Part shown: piece by piece, positions 1 to 12,803 of the stretch
Position numbering within the stretch: position 1 is the first letter of the stretch
How the letters are laid out: each line of letters begins with the position of its first letter
NCBI GenBank assembly: GCA_027625915.1
Contig: JANTQA010000017.1
Span: 496,001-560,000, forward strand
Direction of reading: 5' to 3'
DNA: 64,000 nucleotides
DNA from: Anaeramoeba flamelloides
Lineage: Eukaryota; Metamonada; Anaeramoebidae
Notes under the pieces: model-generated
What the model was told of the DNA's origin: nothing
Databases searched by the model: none
The model's input: only the letters and a program-made list of their open reading frames with translations
Made by a program: the position numbers and the translations under genes

Positions 1-3000
1 GTTAAAATCATAACCAACCCAATCCCAACCAGAAGCGGATAAAGAGCCCATATCTTTTTTGAATTCCCATGTTTGTGAACCAGTGTACAAGGCAAAAAAA
101 GTGAAACAAAAGGAGAGAAGATTATTAAGCCTGGGATCATTAAAAACTATTTAAAATGAAATTTAATTTTAAAAATAAATATTTTAAAATATATATGGTG
201 ATGATTATTAGTATTCTTATTTTTTTTATTTTTTTATTTATTTTTTATTTTTTATTTTTATTTTTATTTTTAGTGCTAAAGATGAATGAATACCTTATGA
301 ATTGGAGTGGTTTTTTTATGAAATCCTGAAATCAAAATAGGCAGATTGAACCCTACACACAAAATAACCATAAAAGCTGTTGCTGCTTGTTGTGAACTGA
401 AATTATAAAGCGGGAATAGTCGGATTTCCGTTTCGTTTTTTGGATTTACAAAGCAAGTGTATGTATCAACTTTATTTTCACCAGTGTATTTTGGCTTACA
501 ATCATCAATTGATACAGCTTTTATGAGTGTTGAATTTCTTCCATGATAATAAATTTCCTTTAAAAGTATTCAGAAAAAAAAAAAAAAGAAGAAGAAAGAA
601 ATAACAAAAGAAAAAAATTGTAAAGATAAATTTAATACAAATACGTTTTAAAATAATAAGTAAAAAAAAAAAAAAAAAAATTTATAGATTTTGAAAGAGA
701 AAATAATTGCATAGTTAAAAAACTTTTCTACTCACTACCCCTTAATAAAGGTGGATTTAGATTACCCATAAAGAGATATGGTAGTTTATAGATGTTGTGT
801 TTCGTGCTAGTTTAGAACATATTTTCCGTTCCTGAATAAAAAATAAAATATTCATTCTAAAAAAAAATTGTTTAAATTGGCATCAAATTTATAAAATATG
901 TTATTCAAATTAATTTTTAATAATGATCATTTTGACCCAATCCCATGATTCGTAATTTATTTCCGATTTACAAGACCTCACAATTCCAAATAATTAGGTA
1001 ATTTTTAAAAAATTGTTATTCAAGCTGTGTGAAAAAAATGGAGTTTATGATGCAATTATCAAAATTTTTCAGAAAAATTCCTATTATCGCTATTTTCAAA
1101 AAGTGAGGAAATTTTTTTTTGTTTTTAGATTGTCAGAATGAAAACTTTTTTAGAATTTTCTATTTTTAAAAAGCACTTTTCTTTTAATAAGTGCTTTTCT
1201 TTTAAAAAGTGCTTTTCTTTCTACCCCAATCTCGATCTCTACATTTAAATGTTGATTCCGCACTTTTTTAAAACAGAAAAAATTAAAAAAAGTTTTAATT
1301 CTGAAAAATCCCTCACTATTTTAAAATTGTTATAATAAAAATATCAATTGTAGATAAAAATAACAAATAAGACAATTATTGTTATTATTTTCTGTATTGT
1401 CTTTCTTGCTTTTTTTTTTTTTTTTTTTCTTTATTATCAATTTGGAAAATACAGATATTTTAAAAAAGTGAAGAAAAAAAAGTTTTAAATAGTTTTGATT
1501 AAAAAGCATTTCACACTTTTTGAGAACAGACAATCGAAAAAAGTTTTAAAATCTGACACACTTTTTTAAAAATGTTGTATTGTTTGAGTCTCTAATAAAT
1601 ATTCATTATTGATTTTTGAAAATCGAATTAGCATTTTTTTTTTTTTTTTCCACTTGATTTTTTAAATATTATTATTAACTAATCATAAATTTATGAGGTA
1701 TTCAATTTGATCACTTTTAAACGAGTAAAATTGATTTCATAAAGGAGATCACAAGAGTAACCATTGTGAAAAAAAATTTGGTTCATTAAAAAAAATTGGG
1801 TAAGCTAAAAATTTGTTTTGGTTTTTTAAATAGTGGATATGAGAGTCTTAAAAAATATGGTTTTCAGATTTATTGGGATTATGTTGATAAAAAAAAAACC
1901 ATAGTTTTTTAAAGAGAGGATTTTGAATTGACTAAATTCGTCACTTCTAATTCAAAGGACGAATAAAATCATAGTAATTAGAAGCATTTTAAACTTAATT
2001 TTGTTTTCGAAAATAAAGTTGAAATAAAGAGTCTATGGAAAACAAAAAAATTAAGAATAAAAAATGAAGAATAAATAAACAAGTCCAAAATGAAAAAATA
2101 GAGAAGAAAAAAGTTTAGAATTGGGGTTGAGATGCATTTGAATGGCTATATGATGTAAAATCACTTAGATTTGAGATCTTTTCCCTTATAGCAGTCTGTG
2201 TTTTGTTTATAAGGAAATGTTCTATAGTAGTATCATAAATTTATTTTTCGAAAAAAAAACTGTATTTTTGAAGTCGTTCACATGTACTCTTGTGATGAGG
2301 CTGAACAAAAATTTTTCAAAGTATTTTGAATGTGTTACTAATAATTTCAAAATCGTTAACTGACATTGGTATTTAAAAATCCATTGCCAAAAACATTTGG
2401 TTTGTTCTCAGGTTCAATTATAAGTAAAAACAAAAACTATTAATTTCTTTCAGTTTTTTTGTTGGACAAATTACTCTGGAAAACAAAATTGTATTTTTGG
2501 TTCACAGTCAAATCAAAAACCAGAGAAATTTCAAAAACACTTTTAATTCTCATTTTTCTGATCAATTGAAAATACTTGTAAAAATTCGAAAAACTTATTC
2601 CTGTTTTAATGACAAATATAACAATTAACCAGTAAACATTAACCTTCCCATATCATTGAGATATTGGCCAAATATTCTAAATCTATCAGTTTTAACCCTT
2701 TGGGTTAATGTATAAATCAAAAAAAGCCCAAATTTGAAAACAATATTTTCAATTGTTTGCAAAACGCGAATTTCTTGGTGTTTTTGAAATTTAACAAGTA
2801 TTTGGTTTGACAGTTATTGAAAAAACCCTTGGCAAATTTAGAATTCTGAAAGGTGATCATTTTCAAGAAGTGCAACAAAAAAATTTAAAAAGTCACACCT
2901 AAACGTTTAACAGCAAAAAAAGAATTGCTTAGTGTTGTGTTAACAGACACTTTGAATTTTCGCTTGTTTCAAAAGAGTGAATTGTTTTTTTTTTTTGTGT

Positions 3001-3846
3001 AAAATTAAATTTATTTAAAAACAGTAAATTTAGAATTTGCCAGTAAGTTATTTAAATATGAAAAAATTTTCTTTCTCATAAATGTTTTTTAAACAAAATA
3101 AATTTAGAAAAAAAAATTTGAAAAAAAAAAACAAACATTCACTGTGGCAGTGTAGTTAGTTTGGCAATCTTCAATCTTACGGGGCCACTCGTATCGTTGC
3201 CGCAAACCACCAACAGAAATTGAAAGCAAAACAGTGAAAGACGTCCAGGCTATAATAAATAATACAATTAAAACACAGTCGCTAATTGAAGCACGCTGTT
3301 CTGTGTTAGTGGGTTTTGTAGTTGTCGGAAGAGGATCTGCAAAGGAATCAAATGTGGTTGTGTTGTTTGTATTATTTTGTGGTGGTGGTGGTATATTTGG
3401 TGGTGTGTTGAAATTTGGTGGTGTGTTGAAATTTGGTGGCTCATCAAAATTTGGAGTATTTGTTGTAAAGTCGTCTATTTAAAATGTTTATCCAAACATA
3501 AAAAAAAAAAAATTAAAGTTGTTTTGTTTTGAAAAAGAATAAAAAAAAAAGATGAAAGAGTATTACTTTGTCCCCGTTGAAGTGTTTGTAAAACATTTTG
3601 CATTCCATTATTCATATCGTTATTCCCCATATTACCCATCCCCATATTCATATTCATATTCATATTCATATTCATTCCACCCATCTCCATATTCATAGTA
3701 TCCATTCCACCCATCTCCATATTAATAGTATCCATTCCACCCGTCTCCATATTCATATTATTCATTTCAAAACCTCCACTTTGCCCTCCCATCATTGATC
3801 CCAAAGTTTGAATGTTGTTTGTTTGGACATTCGATTTACGGAACAT
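1..3846 (-). CDS. Multi-pass membrane protein with Met/Asn-rich N-terminus, partial at left edge
   Basis: Five exons fit with matching phases: 3567-3846, 3137-3474, 766-831, 294-557 and 1-146, running off the window. Donors read GTAATA, GTTTGT, GTAATC and GTATTC; acceptors end in TAG, CAG, AAAG and TAG. Start is the ATG at 3846, after an A-rich leader. The N-terminal ~90 residues are Met/Asn/Gly-rich with a repeated EMGGM/NMNMNM pattern. A Pro/Asn/Thr-rich stretch with repeated PPNFNT follows. Then comes one membrane helix (DCVLIVLFIIAWTSF), a Cys-bearing loop of ~110 residues with several N-glycosylation sequons (NYT, NTT, NST, NET), and at least three more helices (AFMVILCVGFNLPILISGF, FLMIPGLIIFSPFVSLFL, ALYPLLVGIGLVMIL). 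I infer a cytosolic N-terminus and a lumenal or outer loop. The family is not recognised. The 2.3 kb intron 832-3136 is the weakest join; without it this would be two neighbouring genes. Confidence 0.62.
1173..1221. repeat. Short tandem repeat, about 17 bp x3
   Basis: Three imperfect head-to-tail copies of a unit containing AAGTGCTTTTCTTTT lie inside the long intron of the membrane-protein gene. No function is visible. Confidence 0.6.
1761..1838 (+). repeat. Terminal fragment of the long-TIR element also at 34447-35330
   Basis: This stretch matches the left end of the element at 34447: both start CCATTGTGAAAAAAAATTTG, then share a run of A, a GGGT..GC motif, AAAAATTTGTTTT and GTTTTTTAAAT. 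Only the outer ~80 bp is seen here; no matching inverted end was found nearby. It lies in the 832-3136 intron. Confidence 0.45.
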
Positions 3847-4296
3847 TTTTTGTCAAAATCAAATAAAAAATCTTTTTAATAAAAAATAAAAAATAAAGTC
3901 TCAAGCTTTTTTGGTTGAATTAAGAAAATTTTTTCTTGACAATTGGGAAGAGTTAGAGCGGTTTCAAGTTCGTTGTTTGAAATTATAACGAAAGACTCCA
4001 ATTTAATCCTTTCCATATAAAATTATTTCTTATTTTTATTTTTTGTAAATTTTACAATTGGTTTGTGGAAAAAATTGACGTGTTTAGTGCCTAAAGTTTG
4101 TGTGGGTTGGAAATTTGACAAAAAAAATTATTTTTTAAATTGTTGACTTATCATTCCTTTCCAACTCAAATATACAAGAACAAATTTGCCACAAAAGTTT
4201 GAACTCCACTCGTTTGCTGACATGGACAGAGAATGTTTTCTAATTTTTTTTTTTTAATAGACACCTAACAGAAAAAACTCTTTGCTTTTTTAATTA

Positions 4297-4766
4297 CTGT
4301 AGTCAAAATAAAGCGTACAAAAAAATTTAATGTGTGTTTCAAAATAAAAAGCGTGTTTTTTTGTTATAGTTGACCTATACATTAACCAATCAAAGAAACC
4401 AATAATAAACCCTAAAAAAATATGGTGATGGTTTCTTAAAGTTCTATTATTTAAAAAGAAATTCTAAAAATGAAGGATCAAATCGAAAAATTCATCTTAA
4501 AAAATAAAGTAAATTTTTAAAGAAAATTTTAATCATAAAACAAATTTCGAAAAAATTAAAATATTATGAAAAATTTTCAACTATTTGCATGAATAATTTA
4601 AATTTTACTGAAAATAACCAGACCTTTACTTTCAAAATTGATTTGTACTTAGGTATACTATTTAGTAATAGATTGGACGTTGCCTTGGTATAAGAATAAA
4701 AAAAAGCACGGATAATATTTTGAAACACGGATTATAGTCGTTGTGCACGCATTATTTTGATCACTC
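4297..4766. mobile_element. Mariner-like non-autonomous element, copy 1
   Basis: Inverted ends match (left CTGTAGTCAAAATAAAGCG, right end reverse-complements to GAGTGATCAAAATAATGCG) and are flanked by TA on both sides. Four other copies of the same ~470 bp sequence lie in the window (6377, 30103, 32954, 51391). No transposase frame is visible, so it must have moved with an enzyme made elsewhere. The TA duplication and end sequence resemble Tc1/mariner; that is inference. Confidence 0.75.
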
Positions 4767-5364
4767 TATTTTATTTATCAAAACATAATTAAAACTGTAG
4801 ACTTTTGGTGTCAATTTTCTGCAAGTTATTTTGAATCAAAACACAAATAACAAATTCTGTATTCAGATTGAAATAACAAATCAAAATTTTTTACCAGAAT
4901 GAAAAGAAAAAAGTACCAAGTTTATTAACAGATTTGTTCTTAAGAAATTCGAGATCCTTTTTCTTTTTATTAATCAAACAAAAACTATGGTCTTTCATTC
5001 TCTTCAAATTGATGAGTGTCAATTATAATACAGATAAATTTTGACTAAATGAACAAAAAATTTTTAAAAAAGATGTTTATTAAGCTGTTTAGTCAACTTG
5101 TTTCAAGTATTTTGAAGAAAGAATTTGAAGACTTTTGGTAAATACTTTTTTAAAATCCTGTAAAAGGTAAATTCGTTACCAAAACATTTTTTAGTTAGAT
5201 TAAAAAATATTTCCTTTTTTGAAGATCTAACAACGAACATGAAGTTATGGAATCCCCGAATGGTAACATTTCTCCTTAATTGAAAGTGGAATTGGCATTT
5301 GGAAAAAACTTTTCTTTTTTATTTAAAAAATGAAAAATCAATATTTGTCAATATTTTAAAGCAT

Positions 5365-6119
5365 TTAAGGGATTAGCGTCTACCAAGGAGAAGCCTAGGA
5401 TCAAAGTATGTTGTTATTGGACCAAATCACATTTGTGTTACATGGTTAAAATGTCTCTAAAAAATCGATTGCAAAGTAGTAATATTTGTTGATCTCACCA
5501 ATTAAAAATGATCTATGTATTAGTAAAAAACCCAGCAAATTCAGAATAAAATCTGCATTTCGCCATAAATTTTATGATTGAATTATCAATATTCAGACTA
5601 CAAAGTCATAAAATATCTTTCTTAAATTTATGGCGAAATGTAGATTAGTTACTAAAAAATTCGTTTTTTTTTAAAAATTAAATAATTAACCAATAAAGTT
5701 TTTTGTCAAATTATTTCTCAAATCATGCAAATATATTGATGCTATAATTATTCTTATCAAAAGCAAACAAAACTAATCAGTCTTTGTACTTTTATGTTGA
5801 CGATTATTGAGTTAATCTTTGAAATTCAAAAATTCTAAAAATAGTTACTTTTGGAAGTTCAAAATCTAAATTATTAAATACCAGAATACTGTATTTTGGG
5901 TTTTTATTTTTAGATTTGGAAAAGGAAAATTAAAAATAATTTTTCAAAATGAAATTTTTTAATTGTGATCATTAGTAAAAAATGTAATAATTTATTGTAC
6001 AATAAGATTTATAATAGATTTTTTAGAGCTATTTGAGCCACGGTGCACTAATACAATTTACACCCAATTACAATATACTTTGATTATAGAGAAATCTATG
6101 GTGACCCTAATCCCTTAAA
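5365..6119. mobile_element. TIR element ending TTAAGGGATTAG with inner hairpin
   Basis: The left end TTTAAGGGATTAGCGTC and the right end, which reverse-complements to TTTTAAGGGATTAGGGTC, form inverted termini about 750 bp apart. Inside, 5548-5648 is a second inverted repeat with arms reading ATCTGCATTTCGCCATAAAT and its complement. No coding frame. The same end motif recurs at 51474-52690 and near 55399. Confidence 0.6.
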
Positions 6120-6376
6120 ATGAAAAAATTTGTATGTTTGAAATGAGAAAAAAATCAATCCTTTTGATTTTGCTATTTGATACACAATAATAGAAAAAAA
6201 AGAACTTCCATCAAACTCGACACAAAAAAATTCGGAAAAAAGTTTGGGAAAAAAAGTTTAAAAAGCTTTTTAATTGACAACCTTGAATTGGACCTGAAAA
6301 ATGAACAATAAGATCAATTAATACAAATAAATCAAGGGTATGTTAAAAATTTAGGAGAGGGCAAAACAAAACAATA

Positions 6377-6860
6377 CTGTTGTTAAAATAAAGTGATCCG
6401 AAAAGTTTAATCCGTGTTTCAAAATAAAAAGTCTGTTTTTTTTGTTATAGAAGACCTATATACCAACCGATCAAAGAAACTGATAATAGTCCCTAATTAA
6501 TCGTGGTGTTGGTTTCTTAAAGTTCTAATATTCAAATAGAAATGTTAAAAAAGAAGGATTAAATTAGAAAATTTATCTTAAAAAATGTACCAAATTTTTT
6601 TGAAAATTTTTACCATCAAAAAAACAAAAATTTCATAAAAACAAAGAGAAAAATATTATGGAAAATTTTCGACTATTTGCATTAATAATTTAAATCTTAA
6701 CCAAAAAAATCAAGAGGTCCACTCACAGAATTGATTTGAACTTAGGTATACTAATTAGTAGTTAATTGGATGCTGCATTAGAGCAAGAAGACAAAAAAAG
6801 CGTTGATTATATTTCAAAACACGGATTATAGTCGTTGTACCGGCATTATTTTGATTAGTG
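6377..6860. mobile_element. Mariner-like non-autonomous element, copy 2
   Basis: Full-length relative of the 4297-4766 element in the same orientation, with TA at both flanks (6375-6376 and 6861-6862). It shares the internal GGTTTCTTAAAGTTCTA motif and the terminal TATAGTCGTTGTRC motif. Sequence drift against copy 1 is visible throughout. Non-coding. Confidence 0.75.
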
Positions 6861-8687
6861 TATAAGAAATATTAAATGATTAAAGAGATAATTGAGGATT
6901 AAATAAATTGTCAGTTTTTATAATATTACTATTTGATCTGGGTTTTTCAATATTTGATCCAATATTTCAATATTTTTACCAAAAAAAATTGACAATTTTT
7001 GCGATCTCCAAAAGCACTGGAACAATTTGGGTATGAAAGGTAATTTAAATTTTTTTTGATCATTTGATTGAAAATAATATAATGAATTATTCACTGAAGA
7101 TGATTTATTTCTTCTTTTCAATATTTTTCCCTTCAATGGGACGATTCCTATCAAAAACGCAGTTTCACCCCCCCAAATTGCAAAATGAAAAGTTTAAATT
7201 GATTAAATACATTCCTAACAGAGAATTAAACCCCCCTTTACAAACATATTCTCTTACCCCCTACTTGTTATTTTTACAAGTAATCAATTCAGAGCACAAT
7301 TGTATACTTAATGTAAAATCAATTTTGAAGGTTAACTCTTTGACATTTTAAGAATGTTTTAAATTAAAAGAATTTGTTTAAATGTTTTCATAATTATTCC
7401 AAATTGTTGTTTTTTTTTTAGAACTATTATTTTATATTTAATCTTTTTCAAGAAAATTTCACATTTGATTTTTTATTTTTTTATTTTTTTTTTAATATTA
7501 AAACCCCATACCGAAAAAATCACCCAGTTATAAATTGTTTAAAAAAACATTTCTCGGTTTTTTTGTGTAAAAAAATCTAAATTATGATGTTACCCAGTAA
7601 CGAGGAATTTCCCCCTTTAAATTAATGTTCTAAAATTACATTATTAGTTATTAAATACGATCTTTATATTATCATATTTATTTACCACAAGAAAAAACCA
7701 ATGAACAAAAAAGGACAAAAAAAACAAATTCTAATCCAAACGGAAAGTTTAGATTAAACAATTGAATACATATAATTTTTAATAATTTATATTAGACTTT
7801 TTATCAAATTTTCATTTTTAGGTTTGATCAATCTGAAATTATATTTTTTAAAAATATTAAATTATAATAAAATTAATTTTAAATTGAAATTTTTAGAAAT
7901 ATTTCTGTTTTTGGTTAGAAAGAAAATTAAAATAATAAAATTAATGATTCTTCACATTAATTTTATTTTCTAGTTAATTTATTTATTTTTTCTTTTATAG
8001 ATAATGTGGAAAAAATATATATTATTTGTCAAATTTTATAAAAATTAAAAGATTTAATTCTGTAATTTTCATCCCGTTTAATTATTAGATTGCATTTTCA
8101 GAGATAAAATACCACGTTTTAAATATTATGAACCCGAATAAAGTTTTATTATTTTACTTATTCACCAAGTTAATCTTAATTAGTATATTTATTATTTTAA
8201 AATTTTTTAGAAGCAATTTATTACAACCCCACACTTTAAAAAAAGAAAGATTTGATTTTTATTCTGTTCCTGTTTATAAAAAGGCACATCTTAAATAATT
8301 AAGAAGTCAAAAAAATAATATTAATAACAATAAAACCGTCCATTTTTATTTTTGGACACCCCTATAAAAAATTAATTCAAAATCATAGAGTATATTCAAT
8401 GTGAAAAAATGTTTGGAAATTATTTTTAAATATATTTCATGAAATTTAAATTAGAATACGAAGGTAAGAAAACTTCAAATTAGGAATGAAAATTGAATTT
8501 GTTGAAAAACTTGGCAAAATTCCTTTATTTTTCCAAATTTTTTCCTGAAACATTTTATTTTTAATACAAAAATATACAAATTTGATCAGTCATTTTATGT
8601 ATTTCTTTTATTATAAAGAATTCCAAGAAACAAATAATACATTCACTTATTGTTTATTATGTGCATATTTGATTATTTAATAAGCTA
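6861..8687. other. Non-coding AT-rich stretch
   Basis: Nothing convincing is seen. The 95-residue frame at 7064-7351 is interrupted by low-complexity sequence and has no recognisable domain or intron partners, so I do not treat it as a gene. Confidence 0.5.
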
Positions 8688-9129
8688 CAGTCTTTCCAAG
8701 TCTACCATAAAATTTTAAATAAAACATATTTGAGTTTTTTATTCTTATTTTCTATTTTCAAAAAATTTGGAAATAAGAGTTATTATTCAAAAAAAAATTC
8801 AATAAAGGAGCTATTATTCAAATTTTGTAACATTAAAAAAAGTTTTTTGAAGATTCATGAAGCACTTTAAAATATGGTTCAAAAAAGGTAAATTTTTAAA
8901 GATCAGTTAATATTGATATTTTTTTTGGGCTCTTTTGGACCAATAATTTTTAAGTTTCAAGTGATCTTGAATTTTTTTTTTGATCTTTTCAAGATTTGAA
9001 TAATAGCTCCTTTGTTGAATTTTTTTTTGAATAATAACTCTTATTTCCAAATTTTTTGAAAATAGAAAATAAGAATAAAAAACTCAATTCCGTTTTATTC
9101 AAAATTTTATGGTAGCCCTGGAACGGCTG
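8688..9129. mobile_element. Foldback element with ~150 bp inverted arms
   Basis: The ends read CAGTCTTTCCAAG on the left and CTTGGAACGGCTG-like on the right, flanked by TA on both sides. The arms pair over about 150 bp, including ATTCTTATTTTCTATTTTC on one side and its complement on the other. The ~120 bp loop is AT-rich and non-coding. A partial end (CCTTTCCAAGGATACCACAAA) also appears near 49732. Confidence 0.72.
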
Positions 9130-9593
9130 TATATACTCGATAAATAAGAAGCAAGTATCTTTATTTAAATCATGGTATTATCAATTAAACAATTTTTATT
9201 TTGACAACAATAATATAAAATAAATCTTAAAAAAAATTGTTAATTGAATATTTTGTAATTATAATAGAAAAGAGTTTTGTTTTGCATGTAATTTCGTTTA
9301 TTGATCTTCCGTTTGCTATAAGGCCTTTTTATTTGCTATACTTAATGTATAATGTTCATTTTTTTGAGTCTTTGCGATATTAAAGTTAGTATAAATTTGA
9401 TTATAGTCTAAAGTGTATTTTAATAGCCTATAAATTCTATTAGCACTAAATTATTCAAATAACTTTAAACAATCTATGATAAATAAATATTGAACGATAA
9501 ATTATTAGATCTTAAAATAATGACCACAATTGCAAATATCCTTTTAAAAGGTTTTTTTAATTGCTTTCACCAAATCCAAAATATAAAAACTTA

Positions 9594-9787
9594 CAGTCAG
9601 TTCCACTTTTGAGACACAAGTTTTCAAAGAAATCTATGGCACAAAAAATCTCAAATTAAGGCACAAAATTTGTAATTTTTTGTTTTACAATTTATTTTAC
9701 TAGAATCTGAATTTTGTGCTATACTTTGAGATTTTTATTGTGTATTAGATTTCGTTGAGGTTTGTGCCTTAAATTTGGAACTGGCTG
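9594..9787. mobile_element. Palindromic MITE, copy 1
   Basis: A ~195 bp near-perfect palindrome: CAGTCAGTTCCACTTTTGAG at the left, the complementary CTGGCTG end at the right, TA on both flanks. Arms repeat the motifs AAGGCACAAA and AATCTCAAATTAAGGC. Five copies occur in the window (also 15325, 17787, 41407, 41995). Non-coding; it would fold into one long hairpin. Confidence 0.8.
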
Positions 9788-10170
9788 TAAATAAAAGTAG
9801 TCCGATATTTAATTCTTCTGATTGAGAACAATCTAAAATTAAATATTTTTTCAATTTTTTTAATTTCAAGATTAACTTTATAATCATCAATAAAAAACAC
9901 AGAAAGGTATATCCATTTTACCCCCTATTGATAAATCCCGTTGCAATACAAATTCTTTTTTTTATATCGAAAAATAATTTTTAAAATAATCTCTCATTTA
10001 GTTATTTAATTGTTTAAAAAAATTAAATTTTTTAGCAATAAATCTACATTTATTAACAACCAAAGAAAGATATTTCCCCCTTTTAAAGGATTAATAATGA
10101 TTATTCAACCTTTAAATTTGTCTTGAAATATCGATTTTTTCAGAAAAATGTTGGTGTTTTATATATATAT

Positions 10171-11677
10171 ATATCCCTTAGCACCCCAAATAACCTAAAA
10201 ACATTTCAAACAAAAATTTTAATTTGAAATGTTATCAAAGGATAATAATGTATAGAATTAATAAAAAATTATCTTAGAAAAAAAATTTTATAATTAAAAA
10301 TTGTATAGTTACTTAAAATAAAAAAATAATTTGAAAAAAAAATTTTCAACATCGGGAATTTTTTTTTTGGTTATTGTGATTTTATTATTTTTCTAAATTT
10401 TGTCAAAATAAATTTTTTTTTTTTTTTGAAAAGTTTGTATAGACATCAAAAACCTCTTAGTTTTAACATTTAAAACACATCATACTTTACTGGAAATTTT
10501 TCTTGCCCTTTGCACCCCAAAAATGCCTAAAATACTTGATAAATAATTTATTCATTATAAAATTTATTATAGCATCACATAGAAAATTTGTTTTATCTAC
10601 TGATTACTATTCAATATCAATATCTATATTAGATTCTAAATTATTTAAAAATAAAAAAAAATATAAATTAAATTTGAAAAAAAAATCAAATTTTTTTTCA
10701 TTGTAAAATTTTACAATTTTTTCAAACAAGATTTTTTTTTAATTTTAAATGATTTGGCCAATAGTTCGAGTCAGATTAATAATTGATTTTTCTTTTATTT
10801 TTTAATATTTTTTAATTTTTGACTTTTTAAAATCTAGACATAAAATAAACAATTTTGTTGAATTAAAGACCATATATCAGAACTTATTTAACAAGATCTG
10901 GATTAATTTATTAAGGAAAAATCCAAATATCGCAAATATATTATTCAAATTTTTACCAATAACAAAATGCAATAAAAAAATTTGGTTTCAAATAGATTAT
11001 TATATTATATTGGAATAATATTTAAGAGTTATTTTTTATTTTATTTTAAATTTAGGTTAAATATTTTATCAATTAAAAAGTAATTTATATTTGTTTTATT
11101 CCAATTTAATAAATTGAAATTATTTTACAATTTTTTTTTTTTTTTTTGATTTTTAATTATTATCTATTTCTTAAATCAAAGTTTTAGAAAATTAATCATA
11201 TTAAAAATTTAATTTTTTCCTAAAGAAATAAATTTCATTTTTCTCTTAATTGTATATTTTATTGAAATTTTATCTGAAAAAAAATAATTAATTTTTTGAG
11301 TAATTTATTTTTTTATTTATTTTTTTATCACAAAATGAGCAAAATTGTTTGGTGGTTATTATTAATAAATCAATGTGTTAAGTTTTGAATTACTATTAAT
11401 GTAATAAAATTTCTGATTTAAAAAAATAAAATAAAAATAAAAATCTTTAAAAAAAATGTAAAAATGAATAATTATTATTTTTTTTTTCAATTTCAAAAAA
11501 AAAATCAATAACTTAACTACTTTATCTTTGAACTATTTTGGCTTTTTATTATAATTCAAATCTGGATTCAAGACAAATAAGAAAATTAATATATTAGTAG
11601 ATCAATATCATTTTAATCTAATTTAAAAAACTTGATGAAATTTAGGCAAATCCGGGGTGCTAAGTGATATATAATGG
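10171..11677. repeat. Possible element bounded by inverted TTAGCACCCC motifs
   Basis: ATATATCCCTTAGCACCCC near 10171 is matched in reverse by GGGGTGCTAAGTGATATAT near 11654. A third, direct, diverged copy (CCCTTTGCACCCCAAAAATG) sits at 10507. Beyond the ~25 bp motif the arms agree poorly. The interior is extremely AT-rich and non-coding. This could be a decayed TIR element or coincidence of short motifs. Confidence 0.35.
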
Positions 11678-12582
11678 ATTTTTCATTTTAAGGATTAACA
11701 AATTGAACTATTTCACTTTTTATATTTTTGGAGAAATTTGAACTAATAAAGTATTAATTTTGATTTACATACGAATAACAACTAACTTTAATTTTTGCAT
11801 TTTCCTTGATCGCTACTAATCTCTTATCGTAATGTCTCAATAAAAATTTTCAAATTTGGTCAAAAAAGAGGAATTGATAAATCCCCCCTTAAATATTGAA
11901 AAAAAAAAAAAAAGGTTTTTTTCTCCAATCAGTTTCCGAACAAGAAACGATCTTCTATTTACAAACAATTGTGAATTTTAAATATTGAAATACAATTAAA
12001 ATGTACACCCAATGAAGTCAATGGTGTAAAATTTGGTTTACACCACATTACTTTCTATCTTTTTTTTGCTGAACACTTTTGTTTGGCAAAAGTTCCAATC
12101 TTATTCTCATAATTTTTTAGTTTCTAAAAATAATTAACCCTTTTTGTTTAATTGGTAATTATTATTTTCAATCGAGTTAATTTATTGTCTAATTGTTATC
12201 ATAAAGAATGTTGAATCCAATTATTTCAGAAATGGGAAAAGTGTAGTCGTTTTCATAATAATCAAAAAATTCTGGGATAAGGTAAAAAAATTTCCGTTGC
12301 AAAAAAATATTAATCTCTGAAACTAAGATTAAATTTGTAAAACACTATTTATCACCACAAAGTACAACTTTGGATGTTTGTTTTTTCATTTTGAAGATTA
12401 CTTAATTTTTGGACCTCTGCAAATAATTTAAATCAGAGAAATTAATTTTTATGGAATTTTGGATACCGACTTTAATAAACATTACAAAAAAAGTGAGTTG
12501 TTTTATTATTTCTTCATTTGTCAACATTTCTTTGATGACACAAAACTGAAAATCTAATTTACCATTTTTATTTTTTTTTCAA
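11678..12582. other. Intergenic region upstream of the BTB gene
   Basis: AT-rich and non-coding. It should hold the promoter of the BTB gene; no TATA-like or other site stands out from the AT-rich background. Confidence 0.4.
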
Positions 12583-12639
12583 TTGTTTTTTTTACAAAAA
12601 AAATTTTATTTTTTTTCTGCCATTTTTCAGAAAAACCTT

Positions 12640-12803
12640 TTATTCCAAAAAGGATCACACAACTCTCAAAAAAATATAAGCCAGCCAACACTCAAAAAAA
12701 CACATCCAAACAAAACAAAAAACAAATCCAAACAAAACAAAAAACAGAAAACAAAAAACAGAAAACACAAAAAAGATAATAAAAGAAAAACAAAAATTCC
12801 AAC
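12640..12803 (+). promoter_or_regulatory. A/C-rich 5' leader of the BTB gene
   Basis: After a T-rich block ending in TTTTTCAG, the sequence changes to A plus C almost without G or T, with repeated AACAAAACAAAAAAC, up to the start codon. This looks like an unstructured 5' untranslated leader. The TTTTTCAG could be a splice acceptor of a leader exon; no donor was identified. Confidence 0.5.

Noticed and set aside
3598-3798. His/Ile-repeat plus-strand frame
   Set aside because: Antisense reading of the Met/Asn codon repeats in the membrane-protein gene.
7064-7351. 95-codon plus-strand frame
   Set aside because: Ile/Phe/Lys-dominated, no domain, no flanking exons; consistent with chance in AT-rich DNA.
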